DNA from: Diphasiastrum complanatum
Lineage: Eukaryota; Streptophyta; Lycopodiopsida; Lycopodiales; Lycopodiaceae
Direction of reading: 5' to 3'
Assembly (NCBI GenBank): GCA_029204225.1
Contig: CM055112.1
Span: 30,282,203-30,346,202 of the forward strand
Length of the DNA stretch: 64,000 nt
The notes beneath the pieces were generated by a model, which saw only the letters and a list, made by a program, of their open reading frames with translations, was not told the origin of the DNA and did not search any database. The position numbers were made by a program, and so were the translations under genes. This document shows, in pieces, positions 22,655 to 40,063 of this stretch. Position 1 is the first letter of the stretch. Each line of letters starts with the position of its first letter.

Positions 22655-23064
22655 ATAGCTGTAACTCGAACATTGTTCGAGTTATTAGCAACAAAAGGAT
22701 GTTTCTGAGAGCCTATAGTCGTAACTCGAACATTGTTCGAGTTATTAGCACAGAAGAGATTGTTTCCAAGACCATGTAGCCATGACTCGAACAATGTTTG
22801 AGTTATTGCTACAACAAGAGATTGTTCCTGAGACCATATAGCTATAACACGACCACTGTAAGAGTTACTAGTATGGAAGAGGTTGTTCATGAGAACATAT
22901 AGATGAAACTCGAACATTGTTCGAGTTATTCTTACAAAAAGAGGTGGGTGTTGCTAAGATTATATGAGACCATATAGTTCTAACTCGAACATTGTTCGAG
23001 TTATTTGTACCAAAAGAGATTATTCTTGAGAACACATGAATCATATGAACTGTTCGAGTTATAA
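22655..23064. repeat. Tandem array 1: about 60-bp units with a 21-bp palindrome
   Basis: Seven units are spaced 60-75 bp apart, with palindromes starting near 22663, 22723, 22784, 22846, 22907, 22982 and 23042. The consensus palindrome is AACTCGAACATTGTTCGAGTT. Between them the unit reads roughly attagcacaaaagagattg then ttcctgagaccatatagct. Two further lone palindrome-like copies lie near 23166 and 23300. Confidence 0.92.
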
Positions 23065-23850
23065 GTATAAAAAAAGTTGATCATGAGATGATAATAACAT
23101 CATGTGGCTTCAATAAAACCCCTCAGCAACACTATCCTAAAATTCCAATGATAGAATCATATTACGACTCAAGAAGTGTTTGAGTTGGCTATTTCATTAT
23201 TCCAGCTCAAGAAAATTTCCTCAGCAACACTACCCTAAAATTCAAATGATAAAATCATTGCTTAAAATGAAGATAAAAAATAGTACCAGATCCAGCCAAC
23301 TCGAGCAATGTTCGAGTCGGCTAGTACATGTGTCTTCTAATAAACAAGGCAAAAAACCACTTGCTTAAGAATCATAAACATTAAGAAACATCTATTTTTC
23401 TATATGTATTTTGTGAATGAACATTATCTTTAACTTTTTCCAAGAAAAACATTTAACTTCATTGAGCTCTAGTTAGGATCTATTGAAATGAGGCCATGTG
23501 GGAGTATCCTCTAAAAAGCAAGAGAGAATTCTGGTATTGTCTTATAATCAAAGAAATGATTTGAATTATTTTGACCATATGAGACCACATGAGACCATAT
23601 TGTTTACATTTTCAAATTAGTAGGATAAAATATCTATATCTATACATATTTTTATAGATATTCTTGAAAATTGCTTTGGGCATAGTATTTACCTATCTCT
23701 CTTATTCTAGCTTTCTATTCTATTTCTTATGCTATCGATTTGAAATTGCGTTCCCTCTATCAAGTGTGCTATCGGAGACCAATCTAGAGTTCCTACCTTA
23801 ACCATTTAGGTGCCACTGTACTATATTGAGGATATCAGTTTGAAATGTCT
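23065..23850. other. Spacer between the two arrays, left part
   Basis: AT-rich sequence with two degenerate palindrome copies and no recognisable gene. A short aaaacccctcagcaacactat-like line recurs at 23118 and 23214. Confidence 0.5.
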
Positions 23851-24371
23851 TTCCTTTATTGTGAAAATTTCAGACATCAAATATTTCTCTATCGAGACAA
23901 GAGGTGCATCTCTACAATGTAAAGACTATAACAAACAGATCACTCATCGATGACAAGGGACGAGTAATGAGCTCTATAGGACACAAAATTTGCATGCAAA
24001 AAGGTCAATGAACTTCGACATGGTATAGCGGAAGCGTAGAGGAAATACCAAGATCAAAAGTTGTTGGTGTGTTCATTGTGCAGCGACAGAAGAAAAAGTT
24101 GTATGCACAATTTGAAATTTGAAATGTCTTTCCCTCCATTTTGAAAATGTTAGAAATCAAATATCTTTCTATGGAGACAAGATCTGCATCTCTACAATGT
24201 CGAGACTATAAGCAAATAGGTCACTCACCAATGGCATCAAAAGAGAAGCAATCTATAGGACGGGGAGTTTGTACACAAAAAGGTCAACGATTATCAACAT
24301 GGTATAGCGAAAGCACAGAGGAAATCTCAAGATCAAAAACTATTGGTGTGTTCAGTGTGCAATGAAGGAAG
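23851..24371. repeat. Direct tandem duplication of about 265 bp
   Basis: Bases about 23851-24115 and 24118-24371 are diverged direct copies, sharing gcatctctacaatgt, catggtatagcg and gttggtgtgttca-type lines. Identity is roughly 80% by eye. One copy has a 74-residue frame (24141-24365), but the other does not preserve it well, so coding is unlikely. Confidence 0.75.
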
Positions 24372-25112
<741 letters not shown>

Positions 25113-25357
25113 TCGAGCTAAAGTTGCCGATAGTAGCGACCAGTATTAGACTATAATAGAGAAGGCATGGAAAATTTTTCTATCCATAGCCTGCTCTAGT
25201 TGGTTGGGTCATATTTATAGTGACCTCCAAATCTCATTTTCTTGATATGTTTCTTTCTTCAATGTAGATTCAGATAAGGAATAAATAAGATGTGTCCTGT
25301 CACAGATAGGGATATTGTTAAAAGTATCTAAATAAAATAGAGTATAAAAAATTGTTC

Positions 25358-26475
25358 TAACTCGAGCACTGCTCGAGTTGCCCATAATAGTTCTCATATG
25401 TTGTCACAATTTGGGATATTCTTCAAAGTATTCAAGACAAAAAAGCTATCAAAATAGTCCTAACTTGAGATTGCTCGAGTTGCCTGGTAACTTGAACAGT
25501 TTGAGTTGCAGCTATATTGTCTCATATGGTCTCAGTAACAATTTCTTCTATATTAGTAACTCGAATAGTGTTCGTTATAGCTATGTGGTCCCATATCTTC
25601 TCAGAAACAGCCTTTTCTTGTAGTGATAACTCGAATAGTGTTCAAGTTACATCTATATAGTCTCAAGAAGAACCTCTTGTTTTACTAATAACTCAAACAG
25701 TGTTCGGGTTACAGCTATGTGATCTTAGGAACAACCACTTCTTCTACTACTAACTTGAACAACATTCAAGTTATAGCTACATGGTCTTAGGAACAACCTC
25801 TTCTGTACTGGTAACTCGAACAGTGTTCAAGTTACAACTATATGGTCTCAAGAACAACCTCTTCTATACTGATAACTCCAATAGTGCTCTAGTTACAGCT
25901 ATATCGTCTCAAGAACAACTCCTCTATACCACTAACTCAAACATTGTTTGAGTTACCACTATATTGTCTCAATAACAACCTCTTATACACTACTAACTTG
26001 AACATTGTTCGAGTTACAGCTATATGGCCTTAGGAACAACGTTACCCTTCTATACTAGTAGCTCGAACAATGCTCTAATTACAGCTATATTGCTAATATG
26101 GTCAGGAACAATCTTTTTCTTGTACTCATAACTCTAATAATCTTCCATTTATAGTTATATGGTCTCATATGGTTTCAGGAAGAACCTCTTGTTGTACTAA
26201 TAACTCGAACACTGTTCGAGTTACAACTATGTGATTGTAGGAACAACTTTTTCTTGTACTACTAACTTGAACACCATTTAAGTTACAGGTATATGGTCTC
26301 AAACACAACCTCTTCTATACTGGTAACTCGAACAGTGTTTGAGTTATAACTATATGGTCTCAAAAACAACCTCTTCCGTACTGGTAACTCGAACAGTGCT
26401 CGAGTTACAGTTAAATCCCTCATATGGTCTTAGGAATGACTACTTTTTGTAATATTCGAGTTACAGCTATATGGT
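25358..26475. repeat. Tandem array 2: the same unit in opposite orientation
   Basis: About seventeen units of 60-75 bp read acagctatatggtctca, then agaacaacctcttctgtac, then a palindrome such as AACTCGAACAGTGTTCGAGTT. This is the reverse complement of the unit of array 1, so the arrays face each other. The palindromes are more varied here; many paired changes keep the two arms partly matched (for example aactcgagcactgctcgagtt at 25360). Confidence 0.9.
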
Positions 26476-26984
26476 CTCCAAAACAACATCTTTTTGTATA
26501 TCCAACCTTGGATACACATATTTGTCAAGCATTGTCCATGCTTTACCTTAAACACATGCACAAACAAATAAAAAACATAAACATCAAAAATTACTTAACA
26601 TTATTTATAGAGGTTGGTACATGGGAGAGGCCATTGCATGCACATGCCTATGGTTTCTTTGATGTTGTAAACATATGAGGGTGAAAAAGCTCCCAGCCTA
26701 TGGGTGATGAGCACTTTGAACATAAACACATACATGAAAAAACATAAAAATCGTAAAAGTAATTTTCTCCAGCTCCAAGCGCATAAACTCCATCTCTAGA
26801 TACAGCATAAACTCCATCTCCATTTCTAGCTCCAGCATAATTTCCATTTGTAACTCCAACTCCTCATCTATAGCGCTCTCTTGATTAACCCTTGTAGATT
26901 TACATCATCCAAGGTCATGTACGTTGTTGCTACAACCTTAGTGCATGATGTGAAAATGCACTTAAACCTGTAAATCAGTTCTAA
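26476..26984. other. Spacer, nothing recognised
   Basis: It contains a few short repeats of ctccatctctag/ctccagcataa near 26770-26840, and no gene. Confidence 0.5.
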
Positions 26985-27227
<243 letters not shown>

Positions 27228-28744
27228 TCTAACATCATGTATAATTTTGTTTTGGCTAATCCAAAACTATGAGACTTCTCTTCATTGGTGTAACACTGTT
27301 CACTACTTGTTTCGTGTAAATATCAAGACAAGAGATACGTTAATATGAGTATAATGTTTCGAGCATAGGGAGCTTGAAAAACATCACATGGTTTTCTGAC
27401 CACATGTTTGACATGACTTGATATCACGTGACTTTCTAACTTCTCCAATGGTTGGGAGTAACATCTGTAATATTACAATGTTTAAGGTATTTGTACTTGT
27501 ACCTCATAATCCACACAACTATGGAAACTCGATAAATAGCCCTAGAAGACATCGAAATTTAAGTTTTTTTGGAACTTTTATATATTGACGGTTAAATCAA
27601 CATAGAAAAATTTTGAATACCTAAGAATCGATGGTTATAAAATCCATTAACTAAAATGAGAGGGTATATTAAAATCACAATATTCTTTGTAGCAATTGTA
27701 TTTGTAGAAGATTTGAATTTGGAGCTAGTTTTCCCAAACCTATCAATCTATATTTGGAGTCTTATTACTTGTTTTATGTAGGTTTCTATCTCAAGCTTGT
27801 GCCTACCTTGTTTGTAGCTACAGCCTACATGCATAATTATGTGATTTGCTAGCTCGATCGCTTATGGGGCGTGCAAGTTTTAAGCCAGTCATCGAATATT
27901 GTGGGGGCACAAAAATTGGAGGGGCGTTTGCAATAGGCTCTTTGTTGCAAGCATAAGCACTTGCTACTTTTAGTACTTCTGCAATGGGCTACACAATATA
28001 TATTTTGGATGAAAAGGGACACCCTTTAATAAGTTTGACAATGTTTTGTTGTGTCTTATCTTTCATCTTCAATTGGAAAGTAAGAAACAATCTCAGAGAA
28101 GACTTCTTCTCTTGGATTGCTAGTCACATATAGATACTTGCTAAACTCAGTGTCCATGCTGGACGTCATTTATTAAACTCCATTGTCTGTGAGGCCATTC
28201 ATGATAGGTTTGTCGACAACACTCCTCAATGCAAACCATTTCAATGTCTACTTCAAAAAAATGCCTCGATACCGTGGAAAGGTTGACCTTATTTAGTAAT
28301 TTTACAAACTGCTCCAAAGTTTGGAACACATTTTCCTATAAACAATGCAAAGAGGTTTGATATTTGTTAAGTCTAAAGTCAGTGATGATTGGATATGATC
28401 ACATCATCTAGGCAAAGGGTGCAATAGACGCTACAGTTTAGGACAACAATTTTCTAAAAAAGATCCTATGTGATTGAGCCAAACCAGGTTGCGCTTGCTT
28501 CTTAAAGCTCAAGGATAATATAGGTGCACAGAGCTCGGCTGCAGAATCGGTTAACTTTTTAATTCCTCAACTGGCTGCAAATTTTCAGATGGCATGGGGA
28601 TGAGTTTGAACAAACAGCAGGTGGACATTACCTTTCAAGCAGAAAGAAATATTCAAAAATGCCTTTTCATTGACAGATTGATTGATTTTTGGCCTTTTAT
28701 TTGAAATCTAAGTTAATATAAAGTAAAGTTTCAAATTCTTACAT
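27228..28744. other. 1.5-kb spacer, nothing recognised
   Basis: Stop-rich on both strands; no domain, RNA gene or clear repeat was seen. It precedes Copia G and may contain worn element sequence. Confidence 0.5.
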
Positions 28745-31700
28745 GTGTTAAATTGCTTTAAGAAGAAAAACCAACTCAAGCAAGCTAATCTCTCCAAAGA
28801 GATTGAAGAAGATTCTGTTGCAAGTGATGGAGAAGGAGCACTCATGGTGTCCAGTTTTTCTTCATCACCTTTCAAGAAAGATGGAGCTTCTTCACATATG
28901 TGTTCTTCAAAGGAGTCATTTGACTCAATTATACCTTACAAAGGACTCAAGAGATCTATTTACGCTGCTAATGATCATGAGTGCCCTATAGAAGGAACTG
29001 GCAACATTCCATTGAAACTTGCTTCTTCAAAAGTTCTTGAACTTTCTAATGTTCTTTTCATTCCAAAACTCACAAAGAACTTAATTAGTGTGGGAAAGTT
29101 GCTTGATAATGGTTGTGATGTAAAGTTCAACAATACTTGTTTTATCAATCAAAATGATGAGATCCTAGCTGATGGATCTAGATGTGGTGGAATTTTTAAG
29201 TTGAATTCTTATGAGAATGCAAACCTTTGTGAAGTTGGTTTGTTATCTAAGGAGGAGCTGTGGCATAGAAGGTTGGGTCATCTCACTTTAAATCTATGTC
29301 TTCTATGGTCAAGAAAGTGAAGGCTATTGGTCTTCCAAAATCTCTTTCCAAAGATTTCAAGCCTTGTGAGGCTTGTGCTATTGCAAAGTCACACAGAAAG
29401 CCATATCAGAAGTCTTTCATAAAGACTTCTCATCCTTTGGAGCTCATACATTCAGATGTAGATTTTTCCTCTTCTAAAAGTATTGGTGGTGCAACATGTT
29501 TGTCACCTTTATTAATGACTTTACTAGATATACTTGGTTGTATCTACTTTCTTCAAAGGCTATGGTTTTTTATCACTTCCTAATCTTCAAAGCTTATGTT
29601 GAGAAACAGTTTTCTTTCAAAGTTAAAGCTTTAAGATGTGATGGAGGAGGTGAATACATCTCCAACAAGTTTCGTGATTATTGTGAAGGTGAAGGAATAA
29701 AGAGAGAGTTTTCTTGAGCTTATTCTCCATCTCAAAATGGAGTAGCTGAGAGGAAAAACAGATCTTTATGTGAATGTGCTAAAGCAATTCGAGTAGCAGC
29801 TTCTATGCCTATTGAATATTGGGGTGAAGCTATAAATTGTGCAAAGTATTTGTGCAATAGATTACCTCACAATGCACTTGTTGGAAAATCACCTTTTCAA
29901 GTCTTGTTTAAGAAGAAACCTAAGGTAGATCACCTTAGAGTTTTTGGTTGTGCTTGCTTTGTTCATGTGCCCTTGGAAACAAGGGAAAGAGATGATCCTA
30001 ATTCTATTAAAGGGATCATGGTTGGATATGCATCCAACAAGAAAGCTTACAGAATCTATGTTCCCTCTACCTCAACTATAATTGAGAGTAGGGATGTTAT
30101 ATTCCATGAAGATAAAAAATACATTCTTGAGAAGGCCGAGATCAAAGAAACTCCAATCATCACTCTTGAAGACTATCATGGAGAGATGGGGCCAAGAATT
30201 GAGAAGGAGTCACCTCGAATCTTTTCACCAAGGAGATCTTAAAGAGAAAGATCCGAGCCTAGAAGGCTTACCTATGAAGATAGAGGCAATCAAGTGGAAA
30301 TCAACTCCACTAATTGTGCTTATTTTATTTCTCATGAGGAGCCGAAGGATGTGTATGATGCTCTCAACTCGAAGGAATGGTACCTTGCCATGAAGGAGGA
30401 ATATGATGCTTTGATGGCCAATAAGACATGGGACTTGTGGATCTTCCATCCAACAAGCACACCATTGGTTGCAAGTGGGTTTTTCGAATCAAGTATAATC
30501 AAGATGGAACAATCAACAAGTACAAGGCTAGGCTTTGTGCCAAAGGTTTTGCTCAAGTTTATGGACTTGATTATGAGGAGACCCTCCAGTTGCAAAGATG
30601 GTATCAATTAGAATCATAATTTCTCTTGCTTGTTTTTTCAATTGGCAAGTTCTTCAACTAAATGTCTCTAATGCATTTCTAAATGGGTATCTAGAAGAAG
30701 AGATTTATATGGATCAGCCTATTGGGTTCATCCAAGACAAAGAAAAAGTTTGCTTGCTCTTCAAAAGTTTATATGGATTGAAGCAAGCTCCAAGATCATG
30801 GTATTCTCGACTTAACACCTTTCTTGAGTCACTAGGATTTAATCTTAGTAACTATGATCCTTTCTTATATGTCAAGTTTTTTGATAAAGATATTGTCATC
30901 CTTCTTATTTATGTTGATGATATCATTCTGACATGAAGTTGTATCAAGCTAGTTGAGGAAAGCAAGATTGCACTTGGAAAAGAGTTCAAGATGCAAGATC
31001 TTGGAAAAATTCACTATATTTTAGGATTAGAGATTGACTTTCTTATAGATAAAGCTTTTGTATGTCAATCCAAGTATGCTCTTTCAATGTTAAAGAAGTT
31101 CAATATGTTGAATTGTAAGAGTATAGAAACACCTATGGAGCAAAATGTAAAGGACTCTAACAAAGGTGATGAAAGATCCTTCGTGGACATCACACTTTCT
31201 AGAAGCCTTATAGGCTCCTTAAATTGGCTCACAATAACTAGATCTAACATAAGCTTTAGTGTTCATAAGTTGAGTCAGGCTATGAAAAATCCTACTATTT
31301 ATCATTGGAAAATGGCCAAGAGAGTTCTAAGATATATATCTTCAACTTTTGATTTTGGTTTATTGTATAAAAGTGAAGATCTTTCTATTATTGGTTATTC
31401 TGACTCAGATTTTGCAAGTGATAGAGCAGATCAAAAATCTACAAGTGCTTATGTCATATATCTTGGAGGAAACTTGATATCTTGGCTTTCCAAAAAGCAA
31501 GATATTGTATCACTCTCATCATGTGAAGCTGAGTACAAGGCACTCACTACAACAACAAAGGAAGTGCTTTGGATCAAGAGGTTACTAGTAGAGCTAAAGA
31601 AAAGGATCTACCTATGATCATGTGTGACAACATTTCAGCCCAAGCCCTTGCCAACAATCGGATATTCCATGAAAGGAGCAAGCATATCGAAGTTGCACAT

Positions 31701-31860
31701 CACTTCATGAGAGAGAGGGGAAATCAACTTGAAGCACATTGACACATCATCTTGTATTGCTGATATGCTCACCAAACCTTTGAGAAAAAATTCCTTCATC
31801 AAGCATAGAGCCAATCTTGGAATTATACCAAGATCCATGCTCAAATCAATATAGATTATT
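28745..31860 (+). mobile_element. Copia G, gag end to RNase H, no LTRs seen (fossil)
   Basis: Plus-strand frames in Copia order show the end of a zinc knuckle (CFKKKNQ), protease (GASSHMCSSKESF), pre-integrase (ELWHRRLGHL), integrase (HSDVDFSSSKS, RCDGGGEYISNK), RT (YKARLCAKGFAQVYGLDYEE, LNVSNAFLNGYLEEEIYMDQ, LLIYVDDIIL) and RNase H (KQDIVSLSSCEAEYKALT, RSKHIEVAHH). It is the same family as Copia B and J. No gag start or LTR is visible at either side; on the right it runs straight into the CT-rich complex. It is broken in several places. Confidence 0.9.
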
Positions 31861-31864
31861 TTAG

Positions 31865-34499
<2,635 letters not shown>

Positions 34500-34500
<1 letters not shown>

Positions 34501-34620
34501 ATGTCACACCTAATGTCACACACTAATGTCCCCCAAATGTCACACACTAGATCATCGGGCGCCTGTCACACACTAGATCATCGGCCTAATGTCACGCACT
34601 AGATCATCGGCCGCCACCTA
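34500..34620. repeat. Short tandem repeat tgtcacacactagatcatcgg
   Basis: Four to six partly complete copies of about 15-33 bp; the longer form holds cactagatcatcggscgcc. Confidence 0.85.
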
Positions 34621-35676
<1,056 letters not shown>

Positions 35677-35759
35677 CGCGACACAATTTTCAAACCAAGA
35701 GCCAATTTTCCCCTAAATTGACCACTTTTATTTTCTCTAACTTGTCCATTTTAGGTGGC

Positions 35760-36520
35760 AAAGAGTTTCAACATACGAATATAGTCTCAATTTATTTGGA
35801 TTTGTCTTATGTGCTTGAGTATCCCACCATGCTCGAACTTGACCTTGAAAGCACAATGAAGTGAAATAGATTTTATCTTCTTCAGAATAATGGCGATGAC
35901 AAAAATAAACTTATAATTCAGTCAACCAATCATCAATATTGATTGAACTTGGTTGTCCGTCAAATACAAGGCTGTAACGTACTATTTCAGATTGTATTTC
36001 ATTAATAGATGGAAATTGAATGTTTTGACTATAACGGTCCATAATTAATGACTAGTGAAGACTTGTGGACTATGAATTCACCATCTAAAATTTATTCAGA
36101 ATGGTATTTTACAAGCTGGTAAAATTGCTCTTCTCCACCCACTTAAAAATTTTGAGTCCTCAAAAAATTAAGCGGCTGTGAATGGAAAGTGTAACAAATT
36201 AAAATGAAGTAGCAGTTGTGTTCGATTTGTCACTACGAACAATTTTGCTTTTTACAGTGTCGAATTCCAAACTCAAACGGAAAAGATATGAAGATTTGAA
36301 AATTACTAATGGAAACACCAAAAGACTGACTCAAGAAGAGGGGCTTGAAAAAAAAATTGAAAAGTAATAATTACAAAATTTCAATAACTTAGCAATGTCA
36401 GGCTCGTCATTCTGCTCACTTTTAGTTTCTGCTTCGCTGAAATCTGAACTCAAACAAAAAAGTTATGGAAGTTATAGAATAAAAAGCAAAATTGAATTTA
36501 ACTACTTAGAATAAAGGGTT
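35760..36520 (-). mobile_element. Gypsy-like family P fragment, minus strand (fossil)
   Basis: The minus strand has the family P spacer (36520-36120) with ggactcaaaatttt and gtgggtggagaag lines. A short gag-like piece follows, reading FDGQPSSINIDDWLTEL and IYFTSLCFQGQVRAWWDTQ, clearly related to the gag at 17850-17600. No LTR edges or pol were found, and it is badly worn. Confidence 0.65.
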
Positions 36521-37439
36521 ATAAAATTTTAACAAACTTGATTTTATACAGTTTGAAATCCATGAGATGTTTTGGTGCTCGGGAGAAATTGTAGGAACCG
36601 TAGGAATTAAGAAGTTTTATAGTAATTTTTTTTTTTAACGGATGTCTATATGGTGCATTTGGGTGCTCGTGAAGGATTGTGGGCAACTGTAAAATTTCTT
36701 TGAGAAAACCGAAATTTTTTTTCCGAGGCAGGGAAAGAATTCGACCAAAAAAGAGAGGGGTAGAGGAGAATGTAACCAATGAAGTGTAGAGAGAGAGAGA
36801 ATGTAACCGATGAAGGTGCACTTGTGTGGGGTGCCTCGTATCTAAGAAGCACGTAGTGGTTTGGCCTCGGTGTGCTGACAGCCACATATATTTATATTAT
36901 ATATGTATTTTTAAATGGCTATCTGGAGTGCCACATCACCATGCAGCTAGAAACAATATCCCATAGTCAATCCCACGCTTTTTCCATGAACCCATATAAC
37001 TGCAAATTGGACCCTAATCTCACATGCATGCGGGTGCTCGGGAGAATGGCAGGTGGCGCATGCATGCAATTGCTGGGGAGAGTGGTGTTGGGTCACTTGG
37101 GAAAAAATGGCACCCCATAATATGCCTCTAAGCGGACATTACAAATCTTATTATGTATCACAAAAGTTTTGCTCATAAATAAAACCCCTAGATAGAGGTC
37201 GAAGGATTCCATCCTAGAAGCTCATTATTTGCATATTGCATCTAAGAAGGCTTGGAGTTTGTGGGTTGAGAATCTCAAGGATTCTAAAGTAATGTGTACA
37301 GGCTCCAGCAAGCATTACAAATTGTCCGCTTGTTACACAGGGAGGCCTTGAGGTTTCTATACTTTGAGAGAGGGGTACCAAGGCCTCTATACTTTGAGAG
37401 AGGGGTACACAGAGAGTAATCTTAACCGGAGCCGGAGGA
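36521..37439. other. Spacer with a gggtgctcgggaga line, no gene
   Basis: The line ggtgctcgggagaa or a variant occurs near 36570, 36660 and 37030. A 27-bp direct repeat (ttctatactttgagagaggg type) lies at 37357-37410. No gene was recognised. Confidence 0.5.
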
Positions 37440-37690
37440 GAGAGAATGGGTTAGAGAGAGAGGCATCTCAACCGGAGGAAAGCGAGGTATAAAGAAAAAA
37501 AACTCGACCGAAGGAGAGAGGGTAGAGAGAGAGTGGAAGTAACCGAAGCAATGTAGAGATAGAGAGGTAACCGAAGCAATCTAGAGAGAGAATGTAACCG
37601 ACTCGATGTAGAGAGAGAGAGCAGGTAACCGAATCAGCGTATAGAAAGGGAGAGGAGGTAACCGAAGGAATTTAGACCGATGCAACGAGG
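37440..37690. repeat. Degenerate minisatellite, about 30-bp unit gtaaccgaagcaatgtagag
   Basis: Six or more variants of gaggtaaccgaagcaatctagagagaga follow one another. Related lines (aatgtaaccgatgaaggtg) occur near 36773-36815. Confidence 0.8.
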
Positions 37691-38089
37691 ATTGGGATCT
37701 CGACAAACTCATGGCGCAGAAGTGAGAGTAATCAGTTCACGTGCAATGATTATCAGTCGATCGATATAACTGAACATGGATTTGTAATTCTTTTGACAGC
37801 TGACAGTGGTGAAACTAAGGATGATGTTCGTCTTCCTACTGATGTTGAGCGGAAATCGCTAATGTTGCTACTACGTCAGGGAGCAAGGACAGGTAGAAAC
37901 GAGGACTAATCACTTATGCGGCTATGCCACAGATGCTATTGCGCTAGTATACGTTCTATGAGTAATGGCTGACGCTGTGCAGCCCATGTTTGCAACAATG
38001 GATCTGGCATCATGGTTGCAATAGAAAGAAAGAGAACTGGATCGCGATCTCTGCCGGCGAGAGAGAGAGAGAGAGGTGAATTAGGGTTA
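37691..38089. other. Spacer, nothing recognised
   Basis: Somewhat higher in G and C than its neighbours, with no domain or RNA gene recognised. Confidence 0.4.
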
Positions 38090-39408
38090 GGTTAGGCTAG
38101 GTCGAGTAGGTTATGGCTGGAATGGTAGGTAGGGTTAGGTTTTTTTTCTTAAACCTTCAAACTGAAAAATTTGAAAAAAATTCACAAAGAAAACGAAACT
38201 TCAGATCTGAAAATTTGAAGTGATTCTCTATCCTTGTAAAAAAAATTCCAAGGTTTCAAGCTAATCTGACCCATCTCTAATAATTTGATCATAACTTACT
38301 CAATATTGATTCAAATCACACAACCTCAGTACTTCTGAAAAGCTTACAACAAGCTCTATCAGGCTATAGTATTATATCAATGATTGAATGTGATTTGGTA
38401 GGTCAAATTTACAACAGAACAGGGTTGAGAACTTTGAAAAAAGAAAAACTAACAAAACTAGAGCTACAAATCAATTTGTCATAACTTTTTGGATACTAAT
38501 CCAAATGACCTGCCATATGGATCATATCAAAGCTAAGACAATGCACTAAAATCTTATGTAAAGAAACTTGAAGTAAAAATTCAAATCAAATCTGAAAAAT
38601 GCAAACAAAGTGAAAGGAAAATTCTAGTCACCTATTTTGATAGCTTTTTGAAAAAAGTGCAATAACTTTTGCATCTCTTATCCAAATGCCTTGAGAATTG
38701 GTGCAAATGAAAGCTAAGACAAAGCTCTACAGACTTATAAATCAAATTAATAATGAAAAACAAAATTGAATGTCAAAAATTGGTTTGAGCATACTTGAAA
38801 ATTTCAAACTTAAAAATTAGCAAAAAGAAAGCTAAAAATGCAATAAACTTATCAAATCTAATGGAATCCACATAGAATCATCATGAATCATGGATCTATG
38901 CTTTGATACCATGAAATGTCAAGTTCCAAATCCCAAACTAATAGCAATAACAATGAAGTAAAGCTAGAAGCAAGAAGATAACAAGACAATCATGATAACA
39001 TATCAATAGAAAGCTAGAAACATGGAGATCACCATAGAATCACATTAGTAATGAAAGAAAGAGTACAAGATATAAACATGCATGTGGATAGGGCACATGA
39101 GACCTAGCAATGGAGATCCCTATGACTCACATTCACAAGAAAGCTAGAAGCTCTCACAAATGAGCCACAAAATGATGTCTCTTGCCTAGTTATAGACAAT
39201 GCTCTTATTTAGCTTAACTTACCTATCTTGAAAGATAGTTAGTATTATTCAAACTACATTGGGCCCTTATTCCTATTATCCTTATTTTGAAGGGCCTAAA
39301 GAGGGAACCGCCTTGTTCTTAAGACTAATAGCTCTTTTTGGGCCTACAAAGCAAACAATGGATATTATATTGTCTTGAAAAGCACTGATGTACTAAAAGT
39401 ACATGACA
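38090..39408 (-). mobile_element. Copia K: 5' LTR, primer site and leader, minus strand (fossil)
   Basis: A 492-bp LTR (39408-38917) begins TGTCATGTACTTTTAG and ends GGAACTTGACA on the minus strand, with TGTCA/TGACA ends. After five bases comes CATGGTATCAAAGC, a near match to the initiator-Met primer site. Leader sequence then runs to about 38090. No coding part remains. Copia A2 lies immediately at its outer LTR edge. Confidence 0.8.
38917..39408 (-). repeat. LTR of Copia K
   Basis: It has inverted ends TGTCA/TGACA, 492 bp, and is placed beside a primer-binding site at 38904-38912. The single copy prevents dating. Confidence 0.8.
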
Positions 39409-39412
39409 AGAT

Positions 39413-40063
39413 TGTGAAAGATTTCAGATCCTTAAGATCCAATCTACTTGAATGATCTTTGGTTAGAAAAAGAAATACACTACCAACTTCACCAATGTAG
39501 AAAAATCAGCATCTACACACAATTTGAGATGCAAACACTAATAGAACTTGATCAAACTTGAATGAAGTGATTATGTACTGTTGTTGTCCGTACATAACCA
39601 GCAAGCTACTGTATTTCACACGTGTGGATCCAAAAATAACAAATATAGATCATTCTACACATAGAATTGCAAGCAATCACCAAGATAGTGCACCAATGGA
39701 TAGTAGAACCCAAGAGAACCATGTATAAGCATGAAATGAGATAGAGAAGAGAGAAGATGACTCTCTCCACGAGTTACATCCTGTTATAGCAGGTCCAAAC
39801 CCTATTTGGCCACTTGGCTTTCCCACCAAAATGCTAACCCTACCAATTTTGGGTCTAGATTCAATGTACCCAACTTATTCAAATTGAATCTACTCAAACT
39901 CGCATTCTATCTTTCCCACACTTTCAAAAAGTGTTTATTCAAATGAAAATTTAGACTAATAAACTTTGAAAAGTCAACCTCTAAGTCTGAAACAAGTTTT
40001 GGCCTCAATATGCCAAATATGAAAATATTGCAAAATGTGATGAAACTAGTTGAATCTTTCACA
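39413..40063 (-). repeat. 3' LTR of Copia A2
   Basis: 651 bp, ends TGTGAAAGAT/ATCTTTCACA-type, matching 42509-43152 and A1's 4702-5351. Confidence 0.93.

Noticed and set aside
38078-38145. Telomere-like ttagggttaggttagg
   Set aside because: Only a few imperfect units beside a Copia leader; too short for an interstitial telomere array.
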